A stretch of DNA of 5,681 nt. It comes from Treponema sp. Lineage in GTDB: Bacteria; Spirochaetota; Spirochaetia; Treponematales; Treponemataceae. The notes below the pieces were generated by a model, which saw nothing but the letters and a program-made list of their open reading frames with translations, was not told the origin of the DNA and did no database searches. The translations under genes and the position numbers were made by a program. Position 1 is the stretch's first letter. Each line of letters begins with the position of its first letter. Below are positions 1 to 5,681 of this stretch, piece after piece. The stretch lies in NCBI GenBank assembly GCA_016293005.1, contig JAEDFA010000074.1, positions 1-5,681 on the forward strand, given 5' to 3'.

Positions 1-61
1 GAACGGTCTTAAAATAGATTTTGTTTTCTTAAAAGACTAATTTTAGATGTAAGAATTAATC

Positions 62-1591
62 TTATTTTCCGAATGCTGCGTATACAGAAAGCCCTGTTGT
101 AATAAGCGTAAGAAGAGTTGTTATAATTGGGGCTGTCTGATTAAAGTAATACATAAACGAATTGGTTTTTGCAGTAATCGTAGTTTCAGGCGTAATAGGC
201 GAGTTTTTATTAAGCGTTTTTCCGTTTATGTCAACGATTTTTACAGATTTTCCAGAATTCTGGTTTTTGTTGAAACCGCCTGCAAGACCGATGTAGTATT
301 CATAGTCTCTGTCTGGAATGTAAGGATATCGTCCGGGGTTTATAACACTTCCTGCGACAGTTACAAAAAACTGCTTGAACGGAATTCGTAAAATGTCATT
401 TTCTAAAATCGTGATGTTAGAATAATAGTTAAAATCATCGATGATTTTTTTTATGTTTATTGGAATGATTTCATCGGCCCGAATGATATATGCGTTTTCA
501 AGGTCTGAAACTGTAGAAAATATTTTTGCGTTTTTTCTGATGATAAAATCGTAGATAGTGCCTTTTTCAAACTGAATTGAAGTTTTTGATGAAGTTTCAG
601 GAATTGTTGAATCGTTAAGATCGTTATCTGAAGTTATTGCACCTTCTACATAGAATCTTGGTTGTAAATTTTCAGTTGATTCTATGTAAATTGAATCTAA
701 ATTTGAAAGTGAAAAATTTTCGTTGATTTCTTTTTTTGAAATGTAGATTTTTTCACCAGTTGAATTTTCAGAAGAGATTTTTCTTGAAATTTCGATACGA
801 GTTGTGTCGGCTAAAGGTGTAAGTCCGCCTGCGAAATTTTCTATTAATTCTTTTATGTTTTCATTTTGTGAAAGTTCATAAGTACCTGGAAAAATTACGG
901 CTCCATCAATTGAAACTTTTTTTTCTGCCATTTGAATTGAAATTTCATCGCCTGGACGGATGTATGGATTTTGTGAATAGTCTCCGTTTCTGAATGTTTT
1001 AAATAAATCATAGACAATTTCTGTTTTGTTTTCAGATTTTATGGTGACAAATCTTTGCGAAGAATAATCATTGATTGGTGCATTTTGAAGAATATCTGAA
1101 AGCCGTGTAAGTGCCCATGCTTTTTGTTCTGAAGAATATGAAACGCAGCCTGTAACTGTAATTTTAAATGAAGCAGGGGAAGTTAGAATAAACTGAACTC
1201 CGCTCAACGGATAGTTTTTTGAAACGATTTCTTCGACTTGTTTTTTTAGCTGCATATAAGTTTTGTTTGTGGCATCTAAAACAGCAAGGTTTGAAACACG
1301 AATTTTATAGGAAGTATCTACAAGAATTTTATACGAAACAGGATTTGTTCCGACTGCGTAGTTTAGGGAATAAATGTCGCCCGGAGTTACCATGTAATCT
1401 GGATTTGAAAGCGCAATTTGAATGTTCGGGTTAAAATCGTTTGAAAAATTTAAGTTCTGGTCTTGTATTGAGGTTGAAACTTGATTCTGATTTGTCTGCT
1501 TTAATTTTATTAAATCTGTATTCGAAAATGTCTGAGAGAAAATTGCCTGCTGTAATGCGATAAATAAAAGTATGCTGAATTTTTTTTTCAT
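62..1591 (-). CDS. Wza-like polysaccharide biosynthesis/export protein with SLBB domains
   Basis: The 509-residue product is probably an outer-membrane or periplasmic exporter of capsular or exopolysaccharide. Seen: a lysine-start signal peptide (residues 1-20, likely cleaved after FSQ); a polysaccharide-export domain opening with DYMVTPGDIYSLNY (about 65-147); then SLBB-type beta-grasp units starting near 145 (ITVTGCV, ending RPGDEISI), 226 (VSIDGAVIFPGTYEL, then FAGGL), 312 (FYVEGAI) and 408 (FFVTVAGSVINPGRYPY, then LAGGF). A hydrophobic C-terminal segment at about 485-506 resembles the C-terminal helix with which Wza crosses the outer membrane. No lipobox cysteine follows the signal peptide, unlike classical Wza. 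The start codon lies 2 bases past the stop of the upstream Wzz gene, and its AAAGAGA ribosome site (1597-1603) overlaps the end of that gene, so translation is probably coupled. Family assignment is firm; the exported polymer is unknown. Confidence 0.93.
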   Translation of the reverse strand: MKKKFSILLFIALQQAIFSQTFSNTDLIKLKQTNQNQVSTSIQDQNLNFSNDFNPNIQIALSNPDYMVTPGDIYSLNYAVGTNPVSYKILVDTSYKIRVSNLAVLDATNKTYMQLKKQVEEIVSKNYPLSGVQFILTSPASFKITVTGCVSYSSEQKAWALTRLSDILQNAPINDYSSQRFVTIKSENKTEIVYDLFKTFRNGDYSQNPYIRPGDEISIQMAEKKVSIDGAVIFPGTYELSQNENIKELIENFAGGLTPLADTTRIEISRKISSENSTGEKIYISKKEINENFSLSNLDSIYIESTENLQPRFYVEGAITSDNDLNDSTIPETSSKTSIQFEKGTIYDFIIRKNAKIFSTVSDLENAYIIRADEIIPINIKKIIDDFNYYSNITILENDILRIPFKQFFVTVAGSVINPGRYPYIPDRDYEYYIGLAGGFNKNQNSGKSVKIVDINGKTLNKNSPITPETTITAKTNSFMYYFNQTAPIITTLLTLITTGLSVYAAFGK

Positions 1592-1593
1592 TT

Positions 1594-2625
1594 TTATCTC
1601 TTTGTTTTTAGTTTTTTCATGGCTTCCGGATCATTTTTTATATTTTTAATTGCGTTTAAAAGGAAAGCAAAGAAAATTGCAATAAAAAATGCTGCGAATG
1701 ATACGATAATCATGATTTTTCCGCGTGAAGGACCTGATTTTTGCTCTGGAACTTCTGCGTAATTTAAAATCTGGAAGACAGGCTGTTCGCTTGCCATTGT
1801 GATTTTTAAAGATTCATATTGCGCTTTAAGTTGTGCATAAATTTGTTCCTGAACTTGAAGTTCCATTTTTGTTAAAGTTGCATCCATCATGATAGACTGT
1901 GTGCCGGATGCTGAATAAACATTTGAGACTGACTGTTCGATTTTTTGAATATCTTTCTGAAGTTTTAAAATTTCCTGGTAGGATTTTTGAATGTTTTCTT
2001 CAAGGTTTTCTTTTGTGAGTTTATTTTTGTCTACACCCATTTTTGAAAACTGCTGTTCAAGAAGGTCGACTGTAAAATTTATTACCTGCTGTGCAAAAAC
2101 CGGGTCAATGTCTGTGAATTTGATTTTAAAAACGCCTGTTTCCTCATCGAAACTTGAAACGAGTTTTTTTGAAAGCTGTTTTCTAGCTGAAGTATATGGA
2201 TATTCTTTTATTTTATATCGTTCTATAAGATTGTATTCATCGATTACTTTATCTTGAATTATTGTTGACTGAATTAAATATCCTGCAAGAGAACTGTAAC
2301 TGCTTCCCGACGGTACATTTACGCCTGCAAGACTTGCAAGAGAGCCGAGTCCTGATGAACTTAATGCTGAAGAAAGACTGCTTTGCGATGAAGACGAGTC
2401 ATTTATGAGCATTGTTGCCTCTGGCGTGTATTCGTTTGGAAGAAAAGATTTTTCTGACGGGAGTAAAAGTGAAATTATGCATAAAATGAGAGTAATAAGA
2501 ATTACAGAAAGAGTTGTTAAAATTATCATTTTTTTGTAGTGAAGCAGTATTGAAAGTAAGTCGATTAAGGAGATTTCATCATCTTTTTGACTTGCTGAAT
2601 TTAATGAGTCTTGAGATTCTGACAT
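1594..2625 (-). CDS. Wzz-type chain-length determinant / polysaccharide co-polymerase
   Basis: The 343-residue inner-membrane protein belongs to the Wzz/FepE/Etk family, which controls polysaccharide chain length and works with a Wza-type exporter. Seen: an acidic cytoplasmic N-terminus ending in EISLIDLLSILLHYKK; a first membrane helix at about 33-55; a Ser/Gly-rich stretch at 76-118 containing GLGSLASLAG; a periplasmic region with a predicted coiled coil at about 203-280; a proline-containing segment (VPEQKSGPSRGK, about 292-303) leading into a second membrane helix at about 303-325; and a lysine-rich tail. There is no Walker-type kinase domain, so this is a PCP without a fused BY-kinase. 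An in-frame ATG at 2655 would add ten residues, but the ATG at 2625 has a GGAGG site four bases upstream and is preferred. It is the first gene of the operon with the SLBB exporter. Confidence 0.92.
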   Translation of the reverse strand: MSESQDSLNSASQKDDEISLIDLLSILLHYKKMIILTTLSVILITLILCIISLLLPSEKSFLPNEYTPEATMLINDSSSSQSSLSSALSSSGLGSLASLAGVNVPSGSSYSSLAGYLIQSTIIQDKVIDEYNLIERYKIKEYPYTSARKQLSKKLVSSFDEETGVFKIKFTDIDPVFAQQVINFTVDLLEQQFSKMGVDKNKLTKENLEENIQKSYQEILKLQKDIQKIEQSVSNVYSASGTQSIMMDATLTKMELQVQEQIYAQLKAQYESLKITMASEQPVFQILNYAEVPEQKSGPSRGKIMIIVSFAAFFIAIFFAFLLNAIKNIKNDPEAMKKLKTKR

Positions 2626-2629
2626 TGTG

Positions 2630-2634
2630 CCTCC
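2630..2634 (-). promoter_or_regulatory. Ribosome binding site setting the Wzz start
   Basis: On the minus strand GGAGG is followed by CACA and ATG. This decides for the start at 2625 over the in-frame ATG at 2655, because the Shine-Dalgarno site would lie inside the coding region of the longer version. Confidence 0.8.
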
Positions 2635-2703
2635 AAAAAAAATTGCATTAATCATTGAAAAAAATTGAATGGACTCTAAAAATCAGAGATTTGAGTTAGT
2701 TTT

Positions 2704-2733
2704 AGTATATCATTTTAAAATATATGCTGTCAA
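2704..2733 (-). promoter_or_regulatory. Sigma-70-type promoter of the wzz/export operon
   Basis: On the minus strand a perfect -35 box TTGACA (2728-2733) is separated by 18 bases from a -10 box TATACT (2704-2709, five of six consensus positions). The spacer is nearly all A and T. The predicted transcript start is near 2697, giving a leader of about 70 nt before the Wzz start. No strong leader structure was seen. Confidence 0.72.
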
Positions 2734-2883
2734 TTCCAAAGCTTTTATGCATTATAGCCGATTTTATATTAAAAATTCAGGAAAGAATTGAAACGACTAA
2801 TGTATATTAAAGTTTTTCAGAAAGCATTAATTTAAATTTTAAAAATTATATTATTTTCTAAAGAATTTTCTAAATAATTTTTA
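2734..2883. other. AT-rich spacer between divergent promoters
   Basis: This is non-coding sequence between the minus-strand operon promoter and the plus-strand tRNA promoter. It contains no convincing ORF. Near its right end are two adjacent near-identical 12-mers, TTTTCTAAAGAA (2854-2865) and TTTTCTAAATAA (2866-2877), just upstream of the tRNA -35 box. They could act as an UP-like element, but low-complexity AT sequence explains them equally well. Confidence 0.5.
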
Positions 2884-2912
2884 TTGCATAATTTTTCATT
2901 TTAGTATATGAT
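2884..2912 (+). promoter_or_regulatory. Probable promoter of tRNA-Arg
   Basis: TTGCAT (2884-2889) and TATGAT (2907-2912, five of six consensus positions) are spaced by 17 bases. The predicted start near 2919 leaves a leader of only about five bases before the mature tRNA, a usual layout for tRNA genes. The -35 box is weak, but the upstream sequence is strongly AT-rich. Confidence 0.55.
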
Positions 2913-2923
2913 TCAACTTATGC

Positions 2924-2997
2924 GGTCCCTTAGCTCAGCTGGATAGAGCACATGCCTTCTAAGCATGCGGTCGACAGTTCGATTCTGCCAGGGATCA
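2924..2997 (+). tRNA. trnR: tRNA-Arg, anticodon UCU (reads AGA)
   Basis: A full cloverleaf can be folded by eye. The acceptor arm is GGTCCCT (2924-2930) with AGGGATC (2990-2996), including one G-U pair. The D stem is GCTC/GAGC (2933-2936 and 2946-2949). The anticodon stem is CATGC/GCATG (2951-2955 and 2963-2967), with loop CTTCTAA and anticodon TCT at 2958-2960. The T loop is TTCGATT (2978-2984) and the discriminator is A2997. The T stem GACAG/CTGCC has one A-C mismatch (2974 with 2988). CCA is not encoded, so it must be added by a nucleotidyltransferase. UCU decodes the AGA codon, which AT-rich genomes favour. Confidence 0.95.
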
Positions 2998-2998
2998 G

Positions 2999-3028
2999 AG
3001 CCTGTAAGTTTTCTTGCAGGCTTTTTTT
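2999..3028 (+). terminator. Intrinsic terminator of tRNA-Arg
   Basis: AGCCTGTAAG (2999-3008) pairs with CTTGCAGGCT (3013-3022) over ten base pairs, one of them a wobble, with a TTTT loop. A run of seven T follows at 3022-3028. The hairpin begins one base after the mature tRNA end. The T run is followed at once by the ATG of the radical SAM gene, so termination and the next translation start are physically linked. Confidence 0.88.
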
Positions 3029-3901
3029 ATGACTGTAAACGAATTTTATAAACAGAAATTTGGAAGAAAAGTATATAAAATTTCTCTTGATGCAGGTTGC
3101 ACTTGTCCTAATCGTGACGGAACAAAAAGTTATTCCGGCTGCATTTTTTGTGGTCAAAACGGAAGCGGAGATTTTATTCCGTTTCAAGAAAATATCAGGC
3201 TTCAAGTTGAAAATGCAAAAAAAATCGTTGAAAAAAAAATAAAAAACGGAAAATACATCGCTTATTTTCAGAATTTTACAAATACTTACGGCGACATTGA
3301 AATTCTTTATGAAAAATGGAATCAGGCGCTTTCTTGTGAAGATATTGCAGGTATTGCAATCGGAACTCGACCTGACTGCATAGATTCTAAAGTTCTTGAA
3401 AAACTTTCAATTTTATCTGAAAAAACTTTTGTTCAGCTTGAATTAGGTCTTCAAAGTTCTTCTGATAAAACAGGCTTTCTTATTAACCGGCAATTTTTTT
3501 CATCTGAATATCTTAAGGCTGTTTCAATTTTGAAAAAAAATGTTCCGCGCGTTCATGTTGTAACTCATATAATTTTTGGACTTCCGTTTGAAGATGAAAA
3601 ACAAATGCTTTCTTCTGTAAAATTTGCCATTGATGCAAAAACAGATGGAATAAAAATCGCATCCCTTTATGTTTTGAAAAACACTGTTCTTGAAAAAATG
3701 TATTTAGAGAAAAAATTTTCTCTTCTTTCTCGCGAAAACTATTTTTCAATTGTTGAAAAAGCATTAAAAATTATTCCTGAAAATGTTGTCATTCACCGGC
3801 TTACAGGTGATGGTCCTAAAAGTCAGACTATTGCGCCTTTGTGGATTTTTGACAAAAAACAGAATCTTTCGATAATAAATGAAATCCTAAAAAATAAATA
3901 A
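3029..3901 (+). CDS. Radical SAM protein of the YhcC / TIGR01212 family
   Basis: The 290-residue product is an iron-sulfur, S-adenosylmethionine-dependent enzyme of the YhcC type, whose substrate is not established as far as I know. The cluster ligands follow the Elp3-like spacing C26-x11-C38-x2-C41 inside CPNRDGTKSYSGCIFC. Family signatures follow: YFQNFTNTY (79-87), IAIGTRPDC (109-117), LELGLQSSSD (137-146), HIIFGLPFED (180-189) and, near the end, VIHRLTGDGP (254-263). Length and layout match the family, so the gene looks intact. The ATG at 3029 is chosen because MTVNEFYKQKFGRKVYKISL fits the family N-terminus. An in-frame TTG at 3014 would start inside the terminator stem. The only Shine-Dalgarno-like sequence, GCAGG (3016-3020), lies in the terminator's 3' arm, so expression may depend on read-through or a leaderless transcript. 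Confidence 0.93.
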   Translation: MTVNEFYKQKFGRKVYKISLDAGCTCPNRDGTKSYSGCIFCGQNGSGDFIPFQENIRLQVENAKKIVEKKIKNGKYIAYFQNFTNTYGDIEILYEKWNQALSCEDIAGIAIGTRPDCIDSKVLEKLSILSEKTFVQLELGLQSSSDKTGFLINRQFFSSEYLKAVSILKKNVPRVHVVTHIIFGLPFEDEKQMLSSVKFAIDAKTDGIKIASLYVLKNTVLEKMYLEKKFSLLSRENYFSIVEKALKIIPENVVIHRLTGDGPKSQTIAPLWIFDKKQNLSIINEILKNK

Positions 3902-3925
3902 CCTATTGACTAACTAGGTTATTTT
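3896..3925 (+). terminator. Possible terminator overlapping the radical SAM stop codon
   Basis: AATAACCTA (3897-3905) and TAGGTTATT (3915-3923) form a perfect nine-base-pair stem, extendable by one A-T pair, with a nine-base loop. The stop codon lies in the 5' arm. The following T run is short (3922-3925, partly in the stem), though a longer T run follows at 3935-3941. The stem is AT-rich, so termination is probably weak. Confidence 0.45.
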
Positions 3926-3964
3926 AAAGTAGAGTTTTTTTATTCTTATTGAAAAAGGATTTTT

Positions 3965-4612
3965 ATGCGCTTTACGCTTTATGCCGATTACAGTCTTCTT
4001 CAAAAAAAAGGGGAAGAATCTCTTGAATGTATATTACAGAAACTTTTAGAAAATAAAGTCACTCATTTGAAAGTTGTTTCTGTTTTTCTTTTTGAAGGAA
4101 AAGAATTTTTTGAATTAAAACGACGCGTTAAAAAGTTTTACGGTTTTAAATCAGTTTATTTTACAAAACCTCTTTTTTCTTCTAAAAAAACAATTAAAAA
4201 ATTTGCACGGATTTTTTCTAAAAAATACGATTTGAAATTTTTTGAAAAATATTTTTTTGTTGCTCACGGACTTGATTTTTCAAAAAATCAGAAAGTTTTC
4301 TACCTTGAAAAACAGATTAGAAAACTGGGTTTTAAAATGTTCGTTTTTCGGTGTTAAAAGGAAAGGGAAATAAAAACGATTTGTACAAAAAACTTGTAAA
4401 TTCGGGAGAAATATATTCTTTTCGGAATGTAAAAATTATTCCTTTTTTTATCAATTTTGGAAATCATGTCAAAGAAGACAAAAGGCTTTTTTTTGATTTT
4501 AAGGCAAGATATTTGATTTTATCTTTATATGGATAAAGAAAATCCTGTATTAAACGCTTTTATTGTTGAAAATCATACTGATGTTAAAAAAGATGAGTTA
4601 AAAATTATTTAG
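3965..4612 (+). pseudogene. cbiK: Decayed CbiK-like sirohydrochlorin cobaltochelatase
   Basis: Three pieces in two frames together resemble CbiK, the anaerobic cobalamin-pathway enzyme that inserts cobalt into sirohydrochlorin. Piece 1 (3965-4357, 130 aa) has VSVFLFEGKEF, matching the family's SLHIIPGEEY region, then TKPLFSS and FFVAHG with a candidate metal-binding His101. It stops at TAA 4355-4357. Piece 2 (about 4348-4536, another frame) has VKIIPFFINFGNHVKED, matching the family's MPLMLVAGDHAKND, with a second candidate His at 4465-4467. Piece 3 (about 4529-4612, first frame) reads KENPVLNAFIVENHTD, like the family's GLGENP...VEH end. One extra T in the T5 run at 4344-4348 would join pieces 1 and 2. 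About 35-45 N-terminal residues, including the usual VSFGTS strand, are absent, and a few residues before piece 3 seem lost. Piece 1 has a good AAAAGGA site (3953-3959). Phe and Lys make up 44 of its 130 residues. The family call is from recalled motifs. Confidence 0.65.
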
Positions 4613-4626
4613 AGCTAATTTTGTTC

Positions 4627-4654
4627 TTGAATATTTTTTTATAAAACGGATAAT
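4627..4654 (+). promoter_or_regulatory. Possible promoter of the thioredoxin-reductase-like gene
   Basis: TTGAAT (4627-4632) and GATAAT (4649-4654, five of six positions) are 16 bases apart. The predicted start would be at about 4660-4662, at or next to the ATG, which would make the message nearly leaderless. The only Shine-Dalgarno-like bases, ACGGA (4646-4650), are weak and 11 bases from the ATG. In DNA this AT-rich such boxes arise easily by chance. Confidence 0.35.
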
Positions 4655-4661
4655 TTAAAAT

Positions 4662-5528
4662 ATGAGTGAAAAATTTGATTGTGCAGTTATTGGAACAGGT
4701 CCTGCAGGAGTTTCTGCTAGCATTACATTAAAAATTCGCGGAAAAAACATTGTTCTTTTCGGTTCTAAAAATTTAAGCGAAAAACTTTTAAAAGCAAAAG
4801 TGATAAAAAATTATCCAGGTTTTCCTTTAATTTCTGGAAGTGAACTTAGAGATAAGTTTTTAGAGCATTTAGAAAGCCTTCAAATTCAGATTACTGAAGA
4901 AAATATCGTAAGCATTTATAATATGGGCTCTTATTTTTCGATTTTAACAAAAGAGAATAAAATTTATGAGTCTCTGTCTGTAATAATTGCTTCCGGCGTG
5001 AATTTTAAAAATCCGTATCCAAACGAAGAAAAATTTTTAGGTCATGGTTTAAGTTATTGCGCAACATGCGACGGTCCTCTTTTTAAAGGAAAGACTATAG
5101 CGGTAATCGCTGAAAACGAAGAAGAGGAATCTGAAGCAGAATTTCTTTCTGATTTTGCAGAAAAGATTTATTACATTCCGCTTTACAAAAAAGAAAGTTT
5201 TGATTTTTCTCCAAAAATAGAAGTTATTTTTGATGAGCCGTTGAGTATTGACGGTGAAAAAAATGTTTCTTCCTTAAAATTAAAAAATCATGAACTTTCA
5301 GTTCAAGGAATTTTTATTCTGCGTTCCTCAATTTCTCCATCTCAGCTTATTTCTGGTATTGAACTTGAAGAAAATCATATTAAGGTTGACAGAAATATGA
5401 AAACAAATATTGAAGGTGTTTTTGCTTCAGGTGATATAACGGGAAAACCGTATCAGTATGCTAAAGCGTGTGGAGAAGGAAATGTTGCAGCGTTAAGCGT
5501 TGTGTCATATCTTTCAAATATAGAGTAA
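4662..5528 (+). CDS. Thioredoxin-reductase-like flavoprotein lacking NADPH-binding motifs
   Basis: The 288-residue product is a cytosolic low-molecular-weight thioredoxin-reductase-type flavoprotein, slightly shorter than the usual 305-320. Seen: the FAD dinucleotide motif GTGPAG (11-16); IIASGVNFKNP (108-118) at the central FAD motif; the redox-active pair C133-A-T-C136 in YCATCDGP; and the C-terminal FAD motif VFASGDITGKPYQYAKACGE (253-272). The NADPH site is not recognisable. Where the family has a glycine-rich VVGGGNSA loop, this protein has VIAENEEEESEAEFLS (148-163), and the HRRxxxR phosphate-binding motif is replaced by IPLYKKES (172-179). This pattern is known from pyridine-nucleotide-independent reductases such as the ferredoxin-dependent FFTR of clostridia and DFTR. 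A ferredoxin or flavodoxin donor and a thioredoxin-like acceptor are therefore inferred. No thioredoxin gene is adjacent. The reading frame is intact, which argues against simple decay. Confidence 0.88.
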   Translation: MSEKFDCAVIGTGPAGVSASITLKIRGKNIVLFGSKNLSEKLLKAKVIKNYPGFPLISGSELRDKFLEHLESLQIQITEENIVSIYNMGSYFSILTKENKIYESLSVIIASGVNFKNPYPNEEKFLGHGLSYCATCDGPLFKGKTIAVIAENEEEESEAEFLSDFAEKIYYIPLYKKESFDFSPKIEVIFDEPLSIDGEKNVSSLKLKNHELSVQGIFILRSSISPSQLISGIELEENHIKVDRNMKTNIEGVFASGDITGKPYQYAKACGEGNVAALSVVSYLSNIE

Positions 5529-5532
5529 TGAA

Positions 5533-5560
5533 CATTTCTTATTTATTAAATGATTTTTTT
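5533..5560 (+). terminator. Weak possible terminator after the flavoprotein gene
   Basis: CATTT (5533-5537) and AAATG (5548-5552) can form a five-base-pair stem with a ten-base AT loop, followed after one base by seven T (5554-5560). The T run is convincing but the stem is short and weak, so this is tentative. Confidence 0.27.
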
Positions 5561-5581
5561 CTCTTTCTGTAAAAATGCTTA

Positions 5582-5610
5582 TTGTATTAAAAAAGCGTTT
5601 CGGATAAAAT
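5582..5610 (+). promoter_or_regulatory. Probable promoter of the gene entering at the right edge
   Basis: TTGTAT (5582-5587) and TAAAAT (5605-5610, five of six positions) are spaced by 17 bases. Transcription would start near 5617, giving a leader of about 27 nt that includes the GGGAGA ribosome site. This suggests the next gene is transcribed separately from the flavoprotein gene. Confidence 0.5.
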
Positions 5611-5643
5611 ATTTGAAGTTGAAATTTTTTATGGGAGATTAAA

Positions 5644-5681
5644 ATGACCTATACAGCAGAAGTAGAACATATGTGTCCTTT
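5644..5681 (+). CDS. Start of an unrecognised protein, cut by the window edge
   Basis: The frame opens MTYTAEVEHMCPF and runs off the window after 12 complete codons. The ATG is preceded by GGGAGA (5633-5638) with five bases of spacing, a good ribosome binding site, and by a plausible promoter. The CP pair at residues 11-12 could be the start of a metal-binding or redox motif, but too little is visible to assign a family. Confidence 0.7.
   Translation, partial: MTYTAEVEHMCP

Noticed and set aside
1..61. Possible terminator for the minus-strand operon (GTCTT at 6-10 with AAGAC at 33-37)
   Set aside because: Only five base pairs close a 22-base AT loop, and no T run follows in the minus-strand direction.
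1219..1434. Plus-strand 71-codon frame within the exporter gene
   Set aside because: It lies wholly inside the well-supported minus-strand SLBB gene, has no family features and no clear ribosome site.
1991..2257. Plus-strand 88-codon frame within the Wzz gene
   Set aside because: It is an antisense shadow of a conserved coding region; its composition follows from the opposite strand.
2924..2997. tRNA-Arg as an integration site of a mobile element
   Set aside because: No duplicate of the tRNA 3' end, integrase gene or flanking repeat is visible in the window.
2930..3205. Minus-strand 91-codon frame across the tRNA and radical SAM start
   Set aside because: It runs through the tRNA and terminator on the opposite strand and has no protein-like features.
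3513..3764. Minus-strand 83-codon frame within the radical SAM gene
   Set aside because: It is antisense to a conserved gene and has no recognisable motif.
3906..3935. Promoter for the chelatase relic (TTGACT, 18 bp, TAGAGT)
   Set aside because: The -10 box matches only four of six positions and the -35 box lies in the hairpin loop of the previous gene; too weak to list as a feature.
1..5681. CRISPR array, insertion sequence or phage module
   Set aside because: No regularly spaced repeats, transposase-like protein or terminal inverted repeats were seen on either strand.

Overview
The window is AT-rich chromosomal DNA (about one third GC by eye) with long A and T tracts. A Wza-like export protein with a signal peptide implies a bacterium with an outer membrane. 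Base composition, protein style and a tRNA gene without encoded CCA suggest a Treponema-like spirochaete. That assignment is an inference from style, not a proven match.

Left arm, minus strand (62-2625): a two-gene polysaccharide export operon read right to left. A Wzz-type chain-length regulator comes first, then a Wza-like SLBB polysaccharide export protein only 2 bases later. A strong consensus-like promoter (TTGACA, 18 bp, TATACT) lies at 2704-2733. The Wzz start is best placed at 2625, behind a clear GGAGG site.

Middle (2656-3028): an AT-rich divergent intergenic region, then tRNA-Arg(UCU) on the plus strand with its own promoter and a strong intrinsic terminator. The ATG of the next gene begins directly after the terminator's T tract.

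Right arm, plus strand (3029-5681): a YhcC/TIGR01212-type radical SAM protein; the decayed remains of a CbiK-like cobaltochelatase, lacking its N-terminus and broken by two frame changes; a thioredoxin-reductase-like flavoprotein that keeps its CATC redox pair and FAD motifs but lacks the expected NADPH-binding motifs; and the first 13 codons of an unrecognised gene with a good promoter and ribosome binding site.

The left operon serves surface or exopolysaccharide export. The right-hand genes share a strand but show no single pathway. The points most worth a second look are the NADPH-motif-less reductase (possibly ferredoxin-linked), the chelatase relic, and the overlap of tRNA terminator and radical SAM translation start.
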